64,000 bases of DNA from Diplolepis rosae (taxonomy: Eukaryota > Arthropoda > Insecta > Hymenoptera > Diplolepididae). The position numbers and the translations under genes were made by a program. Below are positions 23,747-34,557 of this stretch, piece by piece (position 1 is the first letter of the stretch; every line of letters starts with the position of its first letter). Under the pieces are notes generated by a model. That model worked only from the letters and a program-made list of their open reading frames with translations, was not told the DNA's origin and did not search any database. The stretch covers positions 12,214,001-12,278,000 of the forward strand of contig JAPYXD010000680.1 of assembly GCA_030998225.1 (NCBI GenBank), written 5' to 3'.

Positions 23747-23973
23747 CGACAAAAATGAACTTTTTTTTGTACCCAATGACCAAACTAGGTGACTCCAAAG
23801 GATTTTGAAGCCCTAAAAACGAATCCTTTGTCAAAAATTTTCCTATACGTCAGGATTTCGAGATACGTCAGCCTAAAAGTGCAAAAATGGCCCTTTTCAG
23901 CCATATTTGAAAAAATGTAACCTATTCCTGTTGGTGACGATCTATTCCGGTCATTGGGTACAAACTTTGTAGG
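23747..23973. mobile_element. Truncated element with Tc1-type end
   Basis: After TA (23745-23746) comes CACTGGCCGACAAAAATGAAC, the style of a Tc1-like inverted repeat. It is followed by ACCCAATGACCAAACTAGG and, near 23950, the inverse CCGGTCATTGGGTACAAAC. These form a short inverted pair about 150 bases apart. The element lacks a matching right end because another MITE starts at 23976. Confidence 0.45.
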
Positions 23974-23975
23974 TA

Positions 23976-24215
23976 CACGGAGAAAAATGGATATTCAGGA
24001 TCAATATCTAGATATTTAACTATGTGACAAGCATCTTATATATTCAGTTCTAATATCTAGATATTTAGCTGTAATATCAGAGATATTCATATTAACCTAT
24101 TTCAATATTTCAGATAGTGAAGCTCTATATTCAGGTATTGCAGCTCAATATCTAGATATTAGAATTGAATATATAAGATGTTTGTCACATAGTTGAATAT
24201 CCATTTTTCTCCATA
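23976..24215. mobile_element. 240-bp MITE with ATATCTAGATAT motif
   Basis: The left end CACGGAGAAAAATGGATATTC is mirrored by GAATATCCATTTTTCTCCATA. TA lies at 23974-23975 and 24216-24217. The interior repeats the palindrome AATATCTAGATATT at least three times. GTGACAAGCATCTTATATATTC mirrors its right-hand counterpart. It is non-coding. Confidence 0.8.
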
Positions 24216-24217
24216 TA

Positions 24218-24867
24218 TGTGTAATTTATGTTATTTTTTCTCTTCTATATCCATTTCAATATTGTCTACTTTCTTGTCAATCCAGGACCACATATATCTT
24301 TTGAAATATCCATTTTTGTATACCAGTCTATCTATCCTTTACTCAGTTCTATCTTCTTCTATCTTCTTTTCGATCCAAGACTAAGCCTACATTCTGAAAT
24401 AATTTCTTATCTATTTCAGTCAATCCTTTTTCCAACTCCTTATCTATCTAAATCTATTATTTTCCTTTTCAATTTTTAAAATTTCTACCCTGCTGGAAGT
24501 AAAGAGATAGACATTCTATTTTTTTCATTTCCTAAGATAGAAAGCGATAAAGATCATTAGTCTCAGTTTATCACTGTTTTTTTTTCTATCTTCTTGTTAA
24601 TCTACATTTACAGTTATCTATTTCAATTCCCTTTTATCTATCCCTGCCTTCGCCTCGTTCATCACTGTCTATCGTTTTCTATCTTCTTTTCGGTCTAAGT
24701 CCATGTTTAGTTTATTTTATCTTCTCATCAATTTAAATTCACGCCTATCTTTTATAATATCCATGTTTATTTTCTTTAATATCTTTGGCAATATAATCAA
24801 TAACATGTATATTTCAATTTCTCTCTTCTATCCCAACTTGACGTTTTAATATTTCCTCCTTTGTAAC
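24218..24867. repeat. Degenerate CTAT-rich tract (left part)
   Basis: Pyrimidine-rich sequence with repeated words such as CTATCTTC, TTTCTATCTT, TATCTATTTCA and CAATCCA, too degenerate for a fixed period. The same style resumes at 27186-27204, 27480-27550 and 29173-29280 between later insertions, so one tract of about 1 kb has been opened by three elements. The two overlapping frames at 24193-24479 are low-complexity readings. Confidence 0.65.
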
Positions 24868-25640
24868 TAGTCACGGTGTTTTTATACGACCAAAAAGTTT
24901 GCCGAATTTGACGCTAAAAAGTACGTACGTACTTTCATTCCTTGATCCTCAAATAATTCAAAACCGTTAACCACAAAATCGTAGCTGCTCCTTTTTTTGA
25001 GATATCCTTACAGAAATATTATTGCTTGAAAAATGATGAATTGATGTAATAAATAAATATTTTGATCAGTTTTAGCTTGATTATATAAATTTCACAAGTA
25101 ATTGCAATATGTAAATGTATGATTTTGCGTAAGCAGAATATTCGCACAATGCTTAAATAAATGTATTAGTTAAGTTTTTGTTAAAAAATGTTGATAATAA
25201 ATAGAAAACCAAAGCTAAAAGCGAAGAAAATTTGAAGACTGCTCTTTTCTCGTATCGTAAAACCTGTATAATATCATATTGAAGAATCTGTGTTTATGTT
25301 TACATTCGAATATATTCTGGATCGTTTCCGAGAATCGCGACTACTTACTAAACCTTGTCTATATTCCCCGATTATTAAATTTTTTCGTTCGTGTTTACAA
25401 TCAGTTGCTCGTCCGCATTAGCTCGCGGATTCAACTTATATCAAATGTTCTCCTACATACAAATACCCGACATTGAATAGTTTTTGGTATCGAAGCAAAG
25501 TAGTGACCACAGTGCCATTGTGCCTGCACATCCAAGTACAAAATGCTCTCACGAAGAAAATCGAAGCAAGCTTTGTGGGCCATGTGGAAAAAAAACTGGT
25601 TATTGGAAAGAAAAAGATTAGTAACTTTCGATTAACAGAA

Positions 25641-25950
25641 ACCAATAATTCGCTCAATGTTTAATAGTTGAAATAAACGAATTGAATGCACTAACACTGA
25701 ACTAATAATTTGCTCAATGTTTGATAGTTGAAATAAACGAATTGAATGTACTAACACTAAACTAATAATTTGCTGAATGTTTAATAGTTGAAATAAACAA
25801 ATTGAATGCACTAACACTGAACTAATAATTTGCTCAATGTTTAATAGTTGAAATAAACAAATTGAATGCACTAACACTGAACTAATAATTTGCTCAATGT
25901 TTAATAGTTGAAATAAACAAATTTAATGCACTAACACTGAACTAATAATA
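25641..25950. repeat. 60-bp tandem repeat, about five copies
   Basis: The unit ACTAATAATTTGCTCAATG, TTTAATAGTTGAAATAAAC, GAATTGAATGCACTAACACTG repeats with exact 60-base spacing and few substitutions. Because 60 is a multiple of three, the minus strand stays open as a 20-residue repeat; this is a by-product of the period and not evidence of a protein. Confidence 0.85.
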
Positions 25951-26072
25951 AACTTAAAGAACTAGAATAAAATTTTGTCACATCCTTGAACATATAATTT
26001 GGAGTTATTTTGATTTTGCACGACTTTATCGATAAAATAGTTCAAATAGAAGAAAATTAACAATAGTATATT

Positions 26073-26286
26073 ATGTGCCTAGGCACACAATGAGGGTGAT
26101 TGCGTGACTAGCGACAATGTTCGCAGGAGATCGAAGCCAAGTCGTAGTCGAGGCGTAGGTGAGGCGTCGTCGAGGTATAGCCGATCCGTAGTCGAGACAA
26201 AGCCGAGACGAAGCCGAGGCGCGATCAGTTCTGCGAGCATTGTCGCGAGTCTCGCAATGTCCCGAATTGTGTGCATTGGCACATAT
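26073..26286. repeat. Short inverted-repeat element with GAGGCG words
   Basis: TATGTGCCTAGGCACACAAT at the left is mirrored by ATTGTGTGCATTGGCACATA at the right. GCGACAATGTTCGCAGG and GCGAGCATTGTCGCGAG are also paired. The middle (26140-26225) is a run of GTAGTCGAGGCG, GCCGAGACGA and similar 12-base words. It is probably a MITE nested inside the 24872-27181 element, or part of that element's own interior. Confidence 0.55.
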
Positions 26287-26455
26287 TCTATTTTATGTGA
26301 CTGTGGTGCGGATACGAGTTTTTATGCGTACATTGGAATCTAATCTAGTACTTATTGTAGTTGTTTGCTGCGCTAGTTGTACGAAGCGGGCGCAAATTGG
26401 CGACTAGTCCCGGCCATTTTGACTTTATCGGTCTTGTGTAGTAGTCAGTGCTAAC

Positions 26456-26563
26456 GCTGTACGAAGAAGAAGTGAGGAGAAGAAGAGTAAGAAATAGATT
26501 GCGTTCCGCTGTACGAAAAAGAAGTGAGAAGCAGAAGAATAAGAAATAGATTGCGTTCCGCTG
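26456..26563. repeat. Two direct repeats of 54 bp
   Basis: GCTGTACGAAGAAGAAGTGAG through ATAGATTGCGTTCC is followed immediately by a second copy with a few changes (GCTGTACGAAAAAGAAGTGAG). They lie in the GC-richer middle of the 24872-27181 element. Confidence 0.7.
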
Positions 26564-27204
26564 TAAGACTATAATGCGCATGCGCAGTTCAATTTCTACA
26601 TTGTATTCCTCTGTAACGGAATATACAACATTGCTTTCCTCTCAGCTGTAACGGAAAAACGAGTTTCCGCGGCTGAGGCACATAAAATATTATTTTGAAG
26701 AAAACCTGTAAAAATCTGTAAGAAATCTGGAGAGTACTCTAAGTGCAGTGCCTTGAGACTAGGGGAGCGTCTTTATAATGCACTTTGATATGTTTATTGC
26801 ATTCCTGCAGTCAAAGTCATCTGCATACAAGTGTCTAGTTTCCATATATATTATGTGACCGAAAATTTTTTATGGGGTCAGCCATGTCATCACGTCCTCG
26901 TAGTTGATCCTGGGTTAAAAGCTGAGAGTGGCATTCTAAATAATCGATAATTTACTTGTGAAATTTAAATAATCAAGCTTAAACTCATCAAAATTCTTAT
27001 TTAATACATCAATTCATGATTTTCAAAGAAATAACCTTTCTGTAAGGATATCTCGATAAAAGGAGCAGCTACGATTTTGGGGTTGACGGTTTTGAGTTAT
27101 TTGAGGCTCAGGGAATGGAATTACGTACGTACTTTTTAGCGTCAAATCCGGTAAACTTTTTGGTCGTATAAAAACACCGTGTAGTCTATCTCTCCTCTAT
27201 CCTT

Positions 27205-27478
27205 CTCTCTAAATCTGAATCAGTCAAATTTTCACAGATTGAATCAGTGATTTGCCTTTTCACTGATTCACTAGTGAAAAAATATATTTCACTTCTAAAT
27301 TAGTTGATTATCACTGATTGAATCAGTGCAAAAAATATTTTCACTATTTAATCAGTTAATTTTCACTTAAGCAATCAGTGGAATTTTACTGATTTACAGT
27401 AACCTCATTTTAGCTATTTGAATCAGTCAAATTTCACTGATAAAATCAGTAGATTTCGACTGATTCATATTTAGAGAG
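27205..27478. mobile_element. Family E MITE (copy in CTAT tract)
   Basis: CTCTCTAAATCTGAATCAG at the left is mirrored by GATTCATATTTAGAGAG at the right, 274 bp. The flanks are TT on both sides rather than TA. The interior has the usual TCAGTGA palindromes. Confidence 0.8.
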
Positions 27479-27555
27479 TTGTCAATACAGATCCGCGCTT
27501 GTTTTTCTAATATCCTTTCCTCTATTTCAGTTAATCCCTTCTCTATCCACATTAA

Positions 27556-29168
27556 CCCTTAAAGCCCAGATGTGCAGAATTTTCACGTTGACTACAATGT
27601 CGTACCATTTATAGAAAAAAGATGAAAAGGGATCGGAAACACCATACTCTACCGTTTTTGGGGTCGCTCTTTCGAATGGCACAGTCAGAATTCTCAAAAA
27701 ATTACGATAAGCCCTTTATTTTCCCAAAAATACCCAAAAAACGCTATTTTTGGGGTACGATTTTTTTTTTAAATTCAAATTCCCACTATGTTCTCGACAC
27801 TTAGGCAACTTCTAACTTATCAGAAACGTATTCCCGAGACTTGTACTTTTAAAATATGTATTGAAATATTTGGTTTCTCTTTGTTCTCTAATTCAAAATG
27901 GCGTCTGGACGTTTGAAATTTTTTGAAATTGAGAATATTGATCCTATTTCGGATTTTCCAAGTTACTTCGTAGTTTGATCATACAAATAAGTTATTACGA
28001 GTTTTGTCTCACCTATTGTCATTGGCGGAAGCAATATAAGCCCATAAAATTAAAATTCAAGATGGCGGCTGCCATGAAGCTTGAAGAAATACGTATATTT
28101 CGAGTTTTATTACAAACCAGGATGATGTAAAATTTGCCAATTAGCAATTCCATAGGTTTTAGTCATCACTGAATTCGAATCTCAGGTGAGTTTCTCGAAA
28201 TTTAAAATGGCTGATCCAATACGGCGGACCCGTTATGTAAAATTTGATATTCCTGAAATAAAATAATACTGTCGCATTCTACGCAAAATTTAAAATCAAA
28301 ATTATTCTTGATGTTTTTTTGATTCCAAGAGTTGTTTTCGAGAAAAAAATTCCAAATTTATGAGGCTTCCCGAAATTATTCATTTTCTTTCCACCAACCC
28401 GTCCTTTGCCTTTGAACATGATATTCAAAGTTGCCCGATTCTCACCGCGAGGAGGTGGACGGTTCAGAGAATCATTGTTGTTGTTTTTTTAATTTTTTGT
28501 TTCGTTTTTTATTTTTTATTTATTTATTTTTTATTTATTTAGTTTTTATTGTTATGTGGGTTTCAAGGGAGCAATGAGATTCAATCCTCATCATGGGATT
28601 TCTTGAAGCATGGGTTGCAATAATATAAAGAGCAAGTTTTGCAAAATTTTCTCGTTCGGATTGTACAGTTTTTGATACAGCAGTATCGAGGTAGAAGCCA
28701 ATCACAATAGGTGAGACAAAACTCGTAATAACTTATTTGTATGATTACACTACGAAGTAACCTGGAAAATCCGAAATAGGATCAATATTCTCAATTTCAA
28801 AAAATTTCAAACGTCCAGACGCTATTTTGAATTAGAGAACAAAGAGAAACAAAATATTTCAATGCATATTTTAAAAGTACAAGTCTCGAGAATACGTTTC
28901 TGATAAGTTAGAAGTTGCCTAAGTGTTCGGAACATAGTGAAAATTTAAATTAAAAAAAAAATCGTACCCCAAAAATAGAATTTTTTTGGGTATTTTAGGG
29001 AAAATAAAGGGTTTAGCGTCATTTTTTTAGAATTCTGACTGTGCCATTCGAAAGAGAGACCCCAGAAACGGTAGAGTATGGTGTTTCCGATCCTTTTTCA
29101 TCTTTTTTCTATAAATGGTACGACATTGAAGTCATCGTGAAAATTCTGCATATCTGGGCGTTAAAAGG
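27556..29168. mobile_element. piggyBac-like non-autonomous element, long inverted repeats
   Basis: TTAA (27552-27555) then CCCTTAAAGCCCAGATGTGC at the left, and GCATATCTGGGCGTTAAAAGG then TTAA (29169-29172) at the right. The TTAA duplication plus a CCC-type left end are the signature of piggyBac elements. Inverted repeats run about 470 bp on each side with scattered differences. The 680-bp centre contains degenerate repeats of 'ATTCAAGATGGCGGCTGCC' and 'AAAATGGCTGATCCAATACGG'. No transposase is present. The frames 27622-27804 and 28360-28542 belong to an arm and to the centre. Confidence 0.85.
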
Positions 29169-29340
29169 TTAAGCAATTCCTATTTCCTTGGGAATCCAGA
29201 TCTATGCTTATCTTATTTAATTTTATTTTTTGTATCCCAGCCTGTCGATCGTCTATCTGTGTAAAACGTGTTTGTAAATAATATAGGAGTACTTTTTAGT
29301 GAAATCACTTCAACATTCCTTCTGGTACATGAAATATATC

Positions 29341-29698
29341 TCTGGTGAAAGTAACGGATTGAAATTCATTCCGAGCGAATCAGAGCTGTTCCGAGCCATT
29401 CTGGAATTAGTTTCAGAACCATTTTCAATCCGAATGAGTCCGAGGTCGGAATAATTCGGATTGATTCGCATTGAAAATTCGGTTTAGATTAATCCGAGCT
29501 CCGATTGATTCGAATTATTTCGGATTGTAAACGTGGTTCTAATTCATTCGTATTGAATCAGATTAAGTCGGATTGATTTTTGGCCGTTTTTCGGATTGGT
29601 TTGGAATGACTCGAAATGGTTCGGAAACAGATTCCGGAATAGCTCGGAATGGCTCTGATTCGCTCGGAATGAATTTCAATCCGATACTTTCACCAGGG
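29341..29698. mobile_element. MITE with TCGGATT motif (358 bp)
   Basis: The left end CTGGTGAAAGTAACGGATTG and the mirrored right end CAATCCGATACTTTCACCAG share a further 30 bases (AAATTCATTCCGAGCGAATC). The interior repeats TCGGATTGATTCG-like words in both directions about ten times. A diverged relative seems present at 40021-40110 (AGCGAATCAGAACTATTTCG). The target duplication is not obvious. Confidence 0.75.
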
Positions 29699-30591
29699 AT
29701 GCTTAAGAGTGGACAGAGATAGTGTTTTTTAAGAGTGTGGGATAGAAAAAAATTCCCAGAAAATAAATTCTTGCAGTTGGTGGATAGACTAATGGATAGA
29801 AAGAGTTGAATTTTTCATTACATGGATAAATTAAAGGATAGAAATAAATAAACATTTTTTGAAAATAAATTCGCTCATCCAAATATGTTCTGTATGACAT
29901 TTGATTCTTCAAATTATGTTTCTTTTTGAGTTCAATAAATATAAAACAAACTTACGATTAAATCATGAAATCAGAAAATACAGAAAATCGAAGTTGCATT
30001 GGTGAAAATAAAAATATAATATTTTTAATACGTGACAACTATTTCTTGCAGCATTACAAATTTTAATGGTGTAATGAACTTATTGCAACACACTTATTTC
30101 TAAATATTGTAAAAATATATTTGCATTCGGAATTTTTTGCAGATACAGGAAGTAAACAATTTTTTTGGGGTCCAAGACGAAAAATTACCAACTTTTTCAA
30201 TGAAATAGAATAAGCGAATGAATTTGCAACATGCTTAAATGAATATTTTTACTTATTAGTATAATATACTATTTTGCAACACTCTACGAGAAGTTTGCAC
30301 TTTGCGCATCAAATAATGTACGCAAAATGGCGGATTTATGATCGCCATAAAAAATGTGCGTGAATGTGTTTATTCCTGCATACTTTTATTGATCCCCACC
30401 CATTTTTAAGGTCATTAGGAATCTGCCATTTTACGTACATTTTCCAGTGGGTAAAGTTTAAACATGATGACATTGGAGCTTTATATAGTTAGCAGCAACA
30501 GAATTTTCTATTGCCGTAACTGCATCAACCTCCAGTGACATGTTAAAGAAATTTCCGACAGTCTATGGAAATTACAATCATCCTATAAATA
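29699..30591. other. Unannotated AT-rich stretch
   Basis: Nothing with a partner was recognised. The frame 29703-29912 lacks a motif. 30290-30440 holds an inverted pair AATGTACGCAAAATGGCGG and CTGCCATTTTACGTACATTT that may mark a small old element. Confidence 0.4.
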
Positions 30592-30599
30592 CACATATC

Positions 30600-30769
30600 C
30601 AGGGCCGAATTAGGAAATTTCCAGGCCCTGAGACCAATATTTAGTGGGCGCCCTCAAGATTTTCTAAACAAATTTTAATCTCGGAAAAATATAACTACAT
30701 ATTAATTTTTACATCTTTTTTCATAATTGTTGTTGAGGCCCCGCTGTCCCCATGCTAAATTCGGCCCTG
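30600..30769. mobile_element. hAT-type MITE, 170 bp
   Basis: The inverted ends are CAGGGCCGAATTAGG on the left and CTAAATTCGGCCCTG on the right. The flanks are a perfect 8-bp direct repeat, CACATATC (30592-30599 and 30770-30777). Eight-base duplications with CAGGG...CCCTG ends are diagnostic of the hAT superfamily. There is no coding capacity; it must be mobilised in trans. Confidence 0.92.
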
Positions 30770-30777
30770 CACATATC

Positions 30778-31592
30778 ATAATTGAGTAACACTTGAACTC
30801 TATCCGCACCATCTTCTACAAAATGCTCCCTAAATTCATATTCCCAAAATGAAAATTCGTTCCTCTTCGTTGAAAAATTAGATTTTAGTGATTTTTCCAA
30901 CGGCAATTAGATTAAAACAAGTATTGCGTTAAAAGTGATTATAAAGTTGGTATACAAGCAATAGACCATCAGGGACAACTATAACTCACGTTCTCCCTTG
31001 TCATTTGCTTGTATGCTTCAGTATACAAAATATACGACGCCGAGTGATTTTAATATTGAGCGGAACAAGGACGAAAAGGGGGAGGGGTTGTGCAACCATG
31101 AGGGCTTGAGAGAGTAAATGGAGTCACCGTGGAAGCAAGGGTTAACTCAATTGAGCTATAAGTGAATTACTTATCGCGTACACCCAGTATACAGACAAGA
31201 TGCGTTTAGCTATAGGTCGATGTTATAGGTCGGCATAGCAGCGGAAGTCGGCTTGTCAGGCCAGGTCCCTTCGCGTGCCTTGGTCCTTATGAGCCTTCCG
31301 GAATACGATCTTGATGGACGCCTGCTCAAGAAAATTCAGTTAGTCTTCATCCTTTGTGTGCTCTTCTTCAAGAGAAATATCGACAAGACGAGGGGAAAGA
31401 GCTAGATAGAAAGTGCCTGGACCTGTACGGATGTCACTACTCGAACTTAATTAGTCTTTGCTGGCTTAATTGACTCTTGATATTGCTCGAACAATTATTA
31501 GTCAAATTACCGTGTTAGCTACTAAAAGAGTTCAGAATACTTGCAAAGGTTGGACAAAATTTAGAATTTTATTTTATTTTATTCATGCTTTC
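30778..31592. other. Unannotated, base-balanced stretch
   Basis: 31040-31440 is among the most GC-balanced parts of the window (GGAGGGGTTGTGCAACC, CGTGCCTTGGTCCTTATGAG) and has no repeat partner. It may be single-copy sequence. No exon could be defined. Confidence 0.4.
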
Positions 31593-31742
31593 GGTTTTTT
31601 GGGGACAAATTTATTGGTTTAGGACCATGGACCAACAGGTCAGGTGACTAGATTCCTACTTTACCGGCATTTCAGTTTGTGTAACCCCATTTCTATGGAA
31701 AATAAGATAGGTAACTGAAAATTTGTAAAATCAAATAAAATA

Positions 31743-32630
31743 CAGTACCGCCACAGTGGTCGGAAAACGTAAAAAGCTGGCCGAAAGTCGAAATTCAAAT
31801 TTTGGCGGTATGTGTTAATTCTTTCATATGGTCAACAGAGGGAGTCGTTGCGGAATTTCGCAAAAGAACAAACAGCTTGGCTTTGTATTTAAATGTATAC
31901 TTGCTGCTCATAGTAAGTAAGCTGCTCCGCCAAGTAGCTAAGAACAATTGAGAAGGGTAGAAAAATTGATTCGTTAATGAGTGCATAGAAAATATAATTG
32001 CTGTTCCGTTCTTTGTGTACAATATGAAGGGTGTTTCTGGAGGTAAGTTAAATATATTTATGCATTGAAAACCTATTTTATAAAACCAAGCATGCTTTAA
32101 AATCGGACGTCAAAGCTGCTCGCAACTTAAGCCAAGTATAAAAAAGTGTTTTTGTGCAATGATTCCGTAGTGGATGATAACGATGATGATGAAATGGATG
32201 TTGAATAAAGCTAGTTTGAGTCAAATTTTATTATACCATACCGTTTGAAATAAAAAATTTTTTACTAAGTTTTTTTTGTTGTATATTATTGGCAATGAGT
32301 TATTAAACTTTATTGTACAAGGAATAACTTCAAAGAAATATTTGCTGTCATGTTTTTCAATGAAGTGTGTATGGGTACCTAGAAAACTCCCTGACACTGA
32401 CTTTTTTTAAATTTAGCAACTTCAAAAACTCTACGATACTGATTTTATTCAAAATTGAGTAAGTTTTGGAAAATTTGTTCACCATTTTGAATCAACTATT
32501 TTGTAAAATGAAATTTTAACCTCAAATTCGTGATCAGCGACCCAAAAAACCCTTGTATGCAGAATTTCAGGTTCGTAGAAGAACAGCTTCTACTTTTGGT
32601 CAGCTTTTCGCGTTTTCCGATCACTGTGTA
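31743..32630. mobile_element. Element J, left part of a TA-flanked composite
   Basis: CAGTACCGCCACAGTGGTCGG and CGTAAAAAGCTGGCCGAAAGT at the left are mirrored at about 32592-32630 (ACTTTTGGTCAGCTTTTCGCG, TTTTCCGATCACTGTG). These give inverted repeats of about 45 bp for an 885-bp element. The interior includes an acidic GATGATAACGATGATGATG stretch near 32175 but no complete frame. The extreme right end is replaced by the start of element D. Confidence 0.65.
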
Positions 32631-33495
32631 CCGGTCAGAATTGTTCGGCTACCCGTTTTTCGATAATTGCTTAAATTATCCTAATTTGAATTATGTAAGT
32701 GAAAAAATTTGTTTTCTTAATTAAATTTAAAGCTATCAAAATTCTTTATAAAATGAACCCAGCACGAATTCGTTTTGTTGAATTTTGAAGAAGTTATTGC
32801 AGAAATAGTCATGATTTCAATGCTTTTTAAAATTTTAAATAACTTTTAAAGTAATCAACATTTTTTAATGTTCCTGGACTAATTTTAAAGCAAAATTTCT
32901 ACAAAATCGATTAAAATTCTTGGAATCGATGTGTAATTTTTTTCTTACATACTGCACGAGGTTAAAGTTCAAATAAAAAAGTTGGAAAAATTCCAATATT
33001 GCTTTTGCTTAGAAAAACATTTTTATAAGATATATAAAACATATAATCATGAATTTTGTATCGAATCCCCTTAAAATATATATTCATATGATCTTTATTA
33101 TGATTTCTCTACAGATGAAATGTTTTCGAAATTTCCCTACTTTTTTGTTACAATTTTAACTCCTTGCATTATGCAAGAAAAAATTTATAGATTTATAATG
33201 ATAATTTAATGCGATTCTGTAGAATCTTAGCTCTAAAATCAGCCCAAGAACATTAAAATATGTTGATTACTTCGAAAGTTATTTAAAATTTAAGAAAGCA
33301 TTGAAATCTTGACTATTTCTGGAATAACTTCTTCAAAATTCAACAAAACGAATTCATGCTGGGTTCATTTTATAAAGAATTTTGATAGCTTTAAATTTAA
33401 TCAGGAGAACAAATTTTTTCACTTATATAATTCAAATTAGGATAATTTAAGTAATTATCGAAAAACAGGTGGCCGGACAATTATTTCCGGTACTG
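32628..33495. mobile_element. Tc1-type fold-back element D (copy 2)
   Basis: TACCGGTCAGAATTGTTCGG and CCGTTTTTCGATAATTGC at the left are mirrored by GTAATTATCGAAAAACAGG and CCGGACAATTATTTCCGGTA at the right. The arms of about 350 bp match the copy at 19780-20603. It shares the outer TA duplication with J (31741-31742 and 33496-33497), so D either inserted into J's end or the two moved together. Confidence 0.75.
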
Positions 33496-33604
33496 TACAT
33501 TAATGTAGGTTCGTTTGGTCATAAATGTTTATAATTATACAAAAAAATTTCTTTGAAAATAAAAATTTTACAATTATAAACACTTATTACGAGACAGAGT
33601 TCGT

Positions 33605-34190
33605 ATTCTTGAATATTTTTCGAATATACAGGTTAAATTCATTTATCTTTGTTAAAAATAACATACTTATTTTACCATACAAGACATCGAAAATACCCTC
33701 AAATCGTCGTCCATTTACTTTACTTTTTGAAATTTTAATGAGCTCAAATAATAAGAAAAGCTCGTAAATTAAATAAGTAATTAACTTGGATTTCATTTTC
33801 GTTACATTTTTTTTATAAAGTTTTGCCCGTTAAAAAATTTAGTCCGTTAAAAAAATGTCCGTTTTAAATAAATGTGGTATACAAAATGTAAAATTGGTTT
33901 TCCTACAAAAATATATTTTTCTAGCATCGAGTTTTTACATATATAGACGGGTAATTTTACTTTCATAGCACTTCATACTCCATAAGTGGCTGAACATTTG
34001 CCAGGCATAAAATTTTTTTTCAATTATAAATTAGTCATCATCGCTGTCTTCGTTTATAACTGTAAGTTTGTAGGAAAAACCAATTTTACTTTTTGTATTC
34101 CACTTTTATATAAAACGGAAATTTTTTGAACGGACTAAATTTTAAACAGACAAAACCTGTATATTCGAAAAATATTCAAGAATATTTTTA
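33605..34190. mobile_element. Fold-back element of about 585 bp
   Basis: TTCTTGAATATTTTTCGAAT and ATACAGGTT (33608-33635) are mirrored at 34158-34187. A second pair, GTTTTGCCCGTTAAAAAATT with TGGTTTTCCTACA (33822-33910), is mirrored at 34068-34150. It lies exactly between the two copies of family H. The two facing frames at 33525-33796 read the arm. Confidence 0.65.
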
Positions 34191-34440
34191 GGAACAAATT
34201 TCTTGGTTTATGACCATAGACCAACAGGTCAGGTGACTAGATTCCTACTTTACCGGCATTTCAGTTTGTGTAAACCCATTTCTATGGAAAATAAGATAGG
34301 TAATTGAAAATTTGTAAAATCAGATAAAATACATTAATATAGGTCTGTTTGGTCATAAATATTTATAATTATACAAAAAAATTTCTTTGAAAACAGAAAT
34401 TTTACAATTATAAACACTTATTACGAGACAGACTTGACTT
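34191..34440. mobile_element. Family H repeat, copy 2 (uninterrupted)
   Basis: About 250 bases match copy 1 closely. It contains the empty target AAAATACATTAATATAGG at 34326-34343, which in copy 1 is opened after its TA. It is the internal control for the TA duplication of the J/D composite. Confidence 0.75.
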
Positions 34441-34557
34441 AGTGCATTGAATTTACTCCCGCAATTTTTCAACTTTTTATCTCATTTTTTACAGAAATGG
34501 TGTGTTTCGAATTGAAAATGCTGGTAAGGTAGGAACCTAGCCACGTAATCCGGTTGG

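Larger units (their letters stand above)
24872..27181. mobile_element. 2310-bp element with CACGGTG ends and TAGT duplication
   Basis: The left end CACGGTGTTTTTATACGACC is mirrored by GGTCGTATAAAAACACCGTG. The inverted repeats extend about 230 bp, including GTACGTACGTAC and AGGAGCAGCTACGATTTTG. TAGT precedes (24868-24871) and follows (27182-27185), a 4-bp target duplication. The interior has no transposase that I can recognise; it holds a 60-bp tandem array and GC-richer blocks. CAC..TG ends with 4-bp duplications fit Chapaev-type (CMC) elements, and Transib (5-bp) is the nearest alternative. Frames such as 25279-25476 have no motif. Confidence 0.8.
31593..33604. mobile_element. Family H repeat, copy 1, opened by an insertion
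   Basis: 31593-31740 (CCAACAGGTCAGGTGACTAG, TTTACCGGCATTTCAGTTTG) and 33498-33604 (GTTTGGTCATAAATG, CACTTATTACGAGACAG) are continuous in copy 2 at 34191-34440. The 1753 bases between 31743 and 33495 were inserted at a TA. H itself has no coding sequence and its borders are uncertain. Confidence 0.75.

Noticed and set aside
24193..24479. Two overlapping Ser/Phe/Ile-rich frames resembling membrane proteins
   Set aside because: They come from the CTAT-rich low-complexity tract; the composition alone gives the hydrophobic look.
25632..25877. Minus-strand frame encoding a 20-residue repeat
   Set aside because: The DNA period of 60 is a multiple of three, which keeps any open frame open; there is no non-repetitive coding sequence around it.
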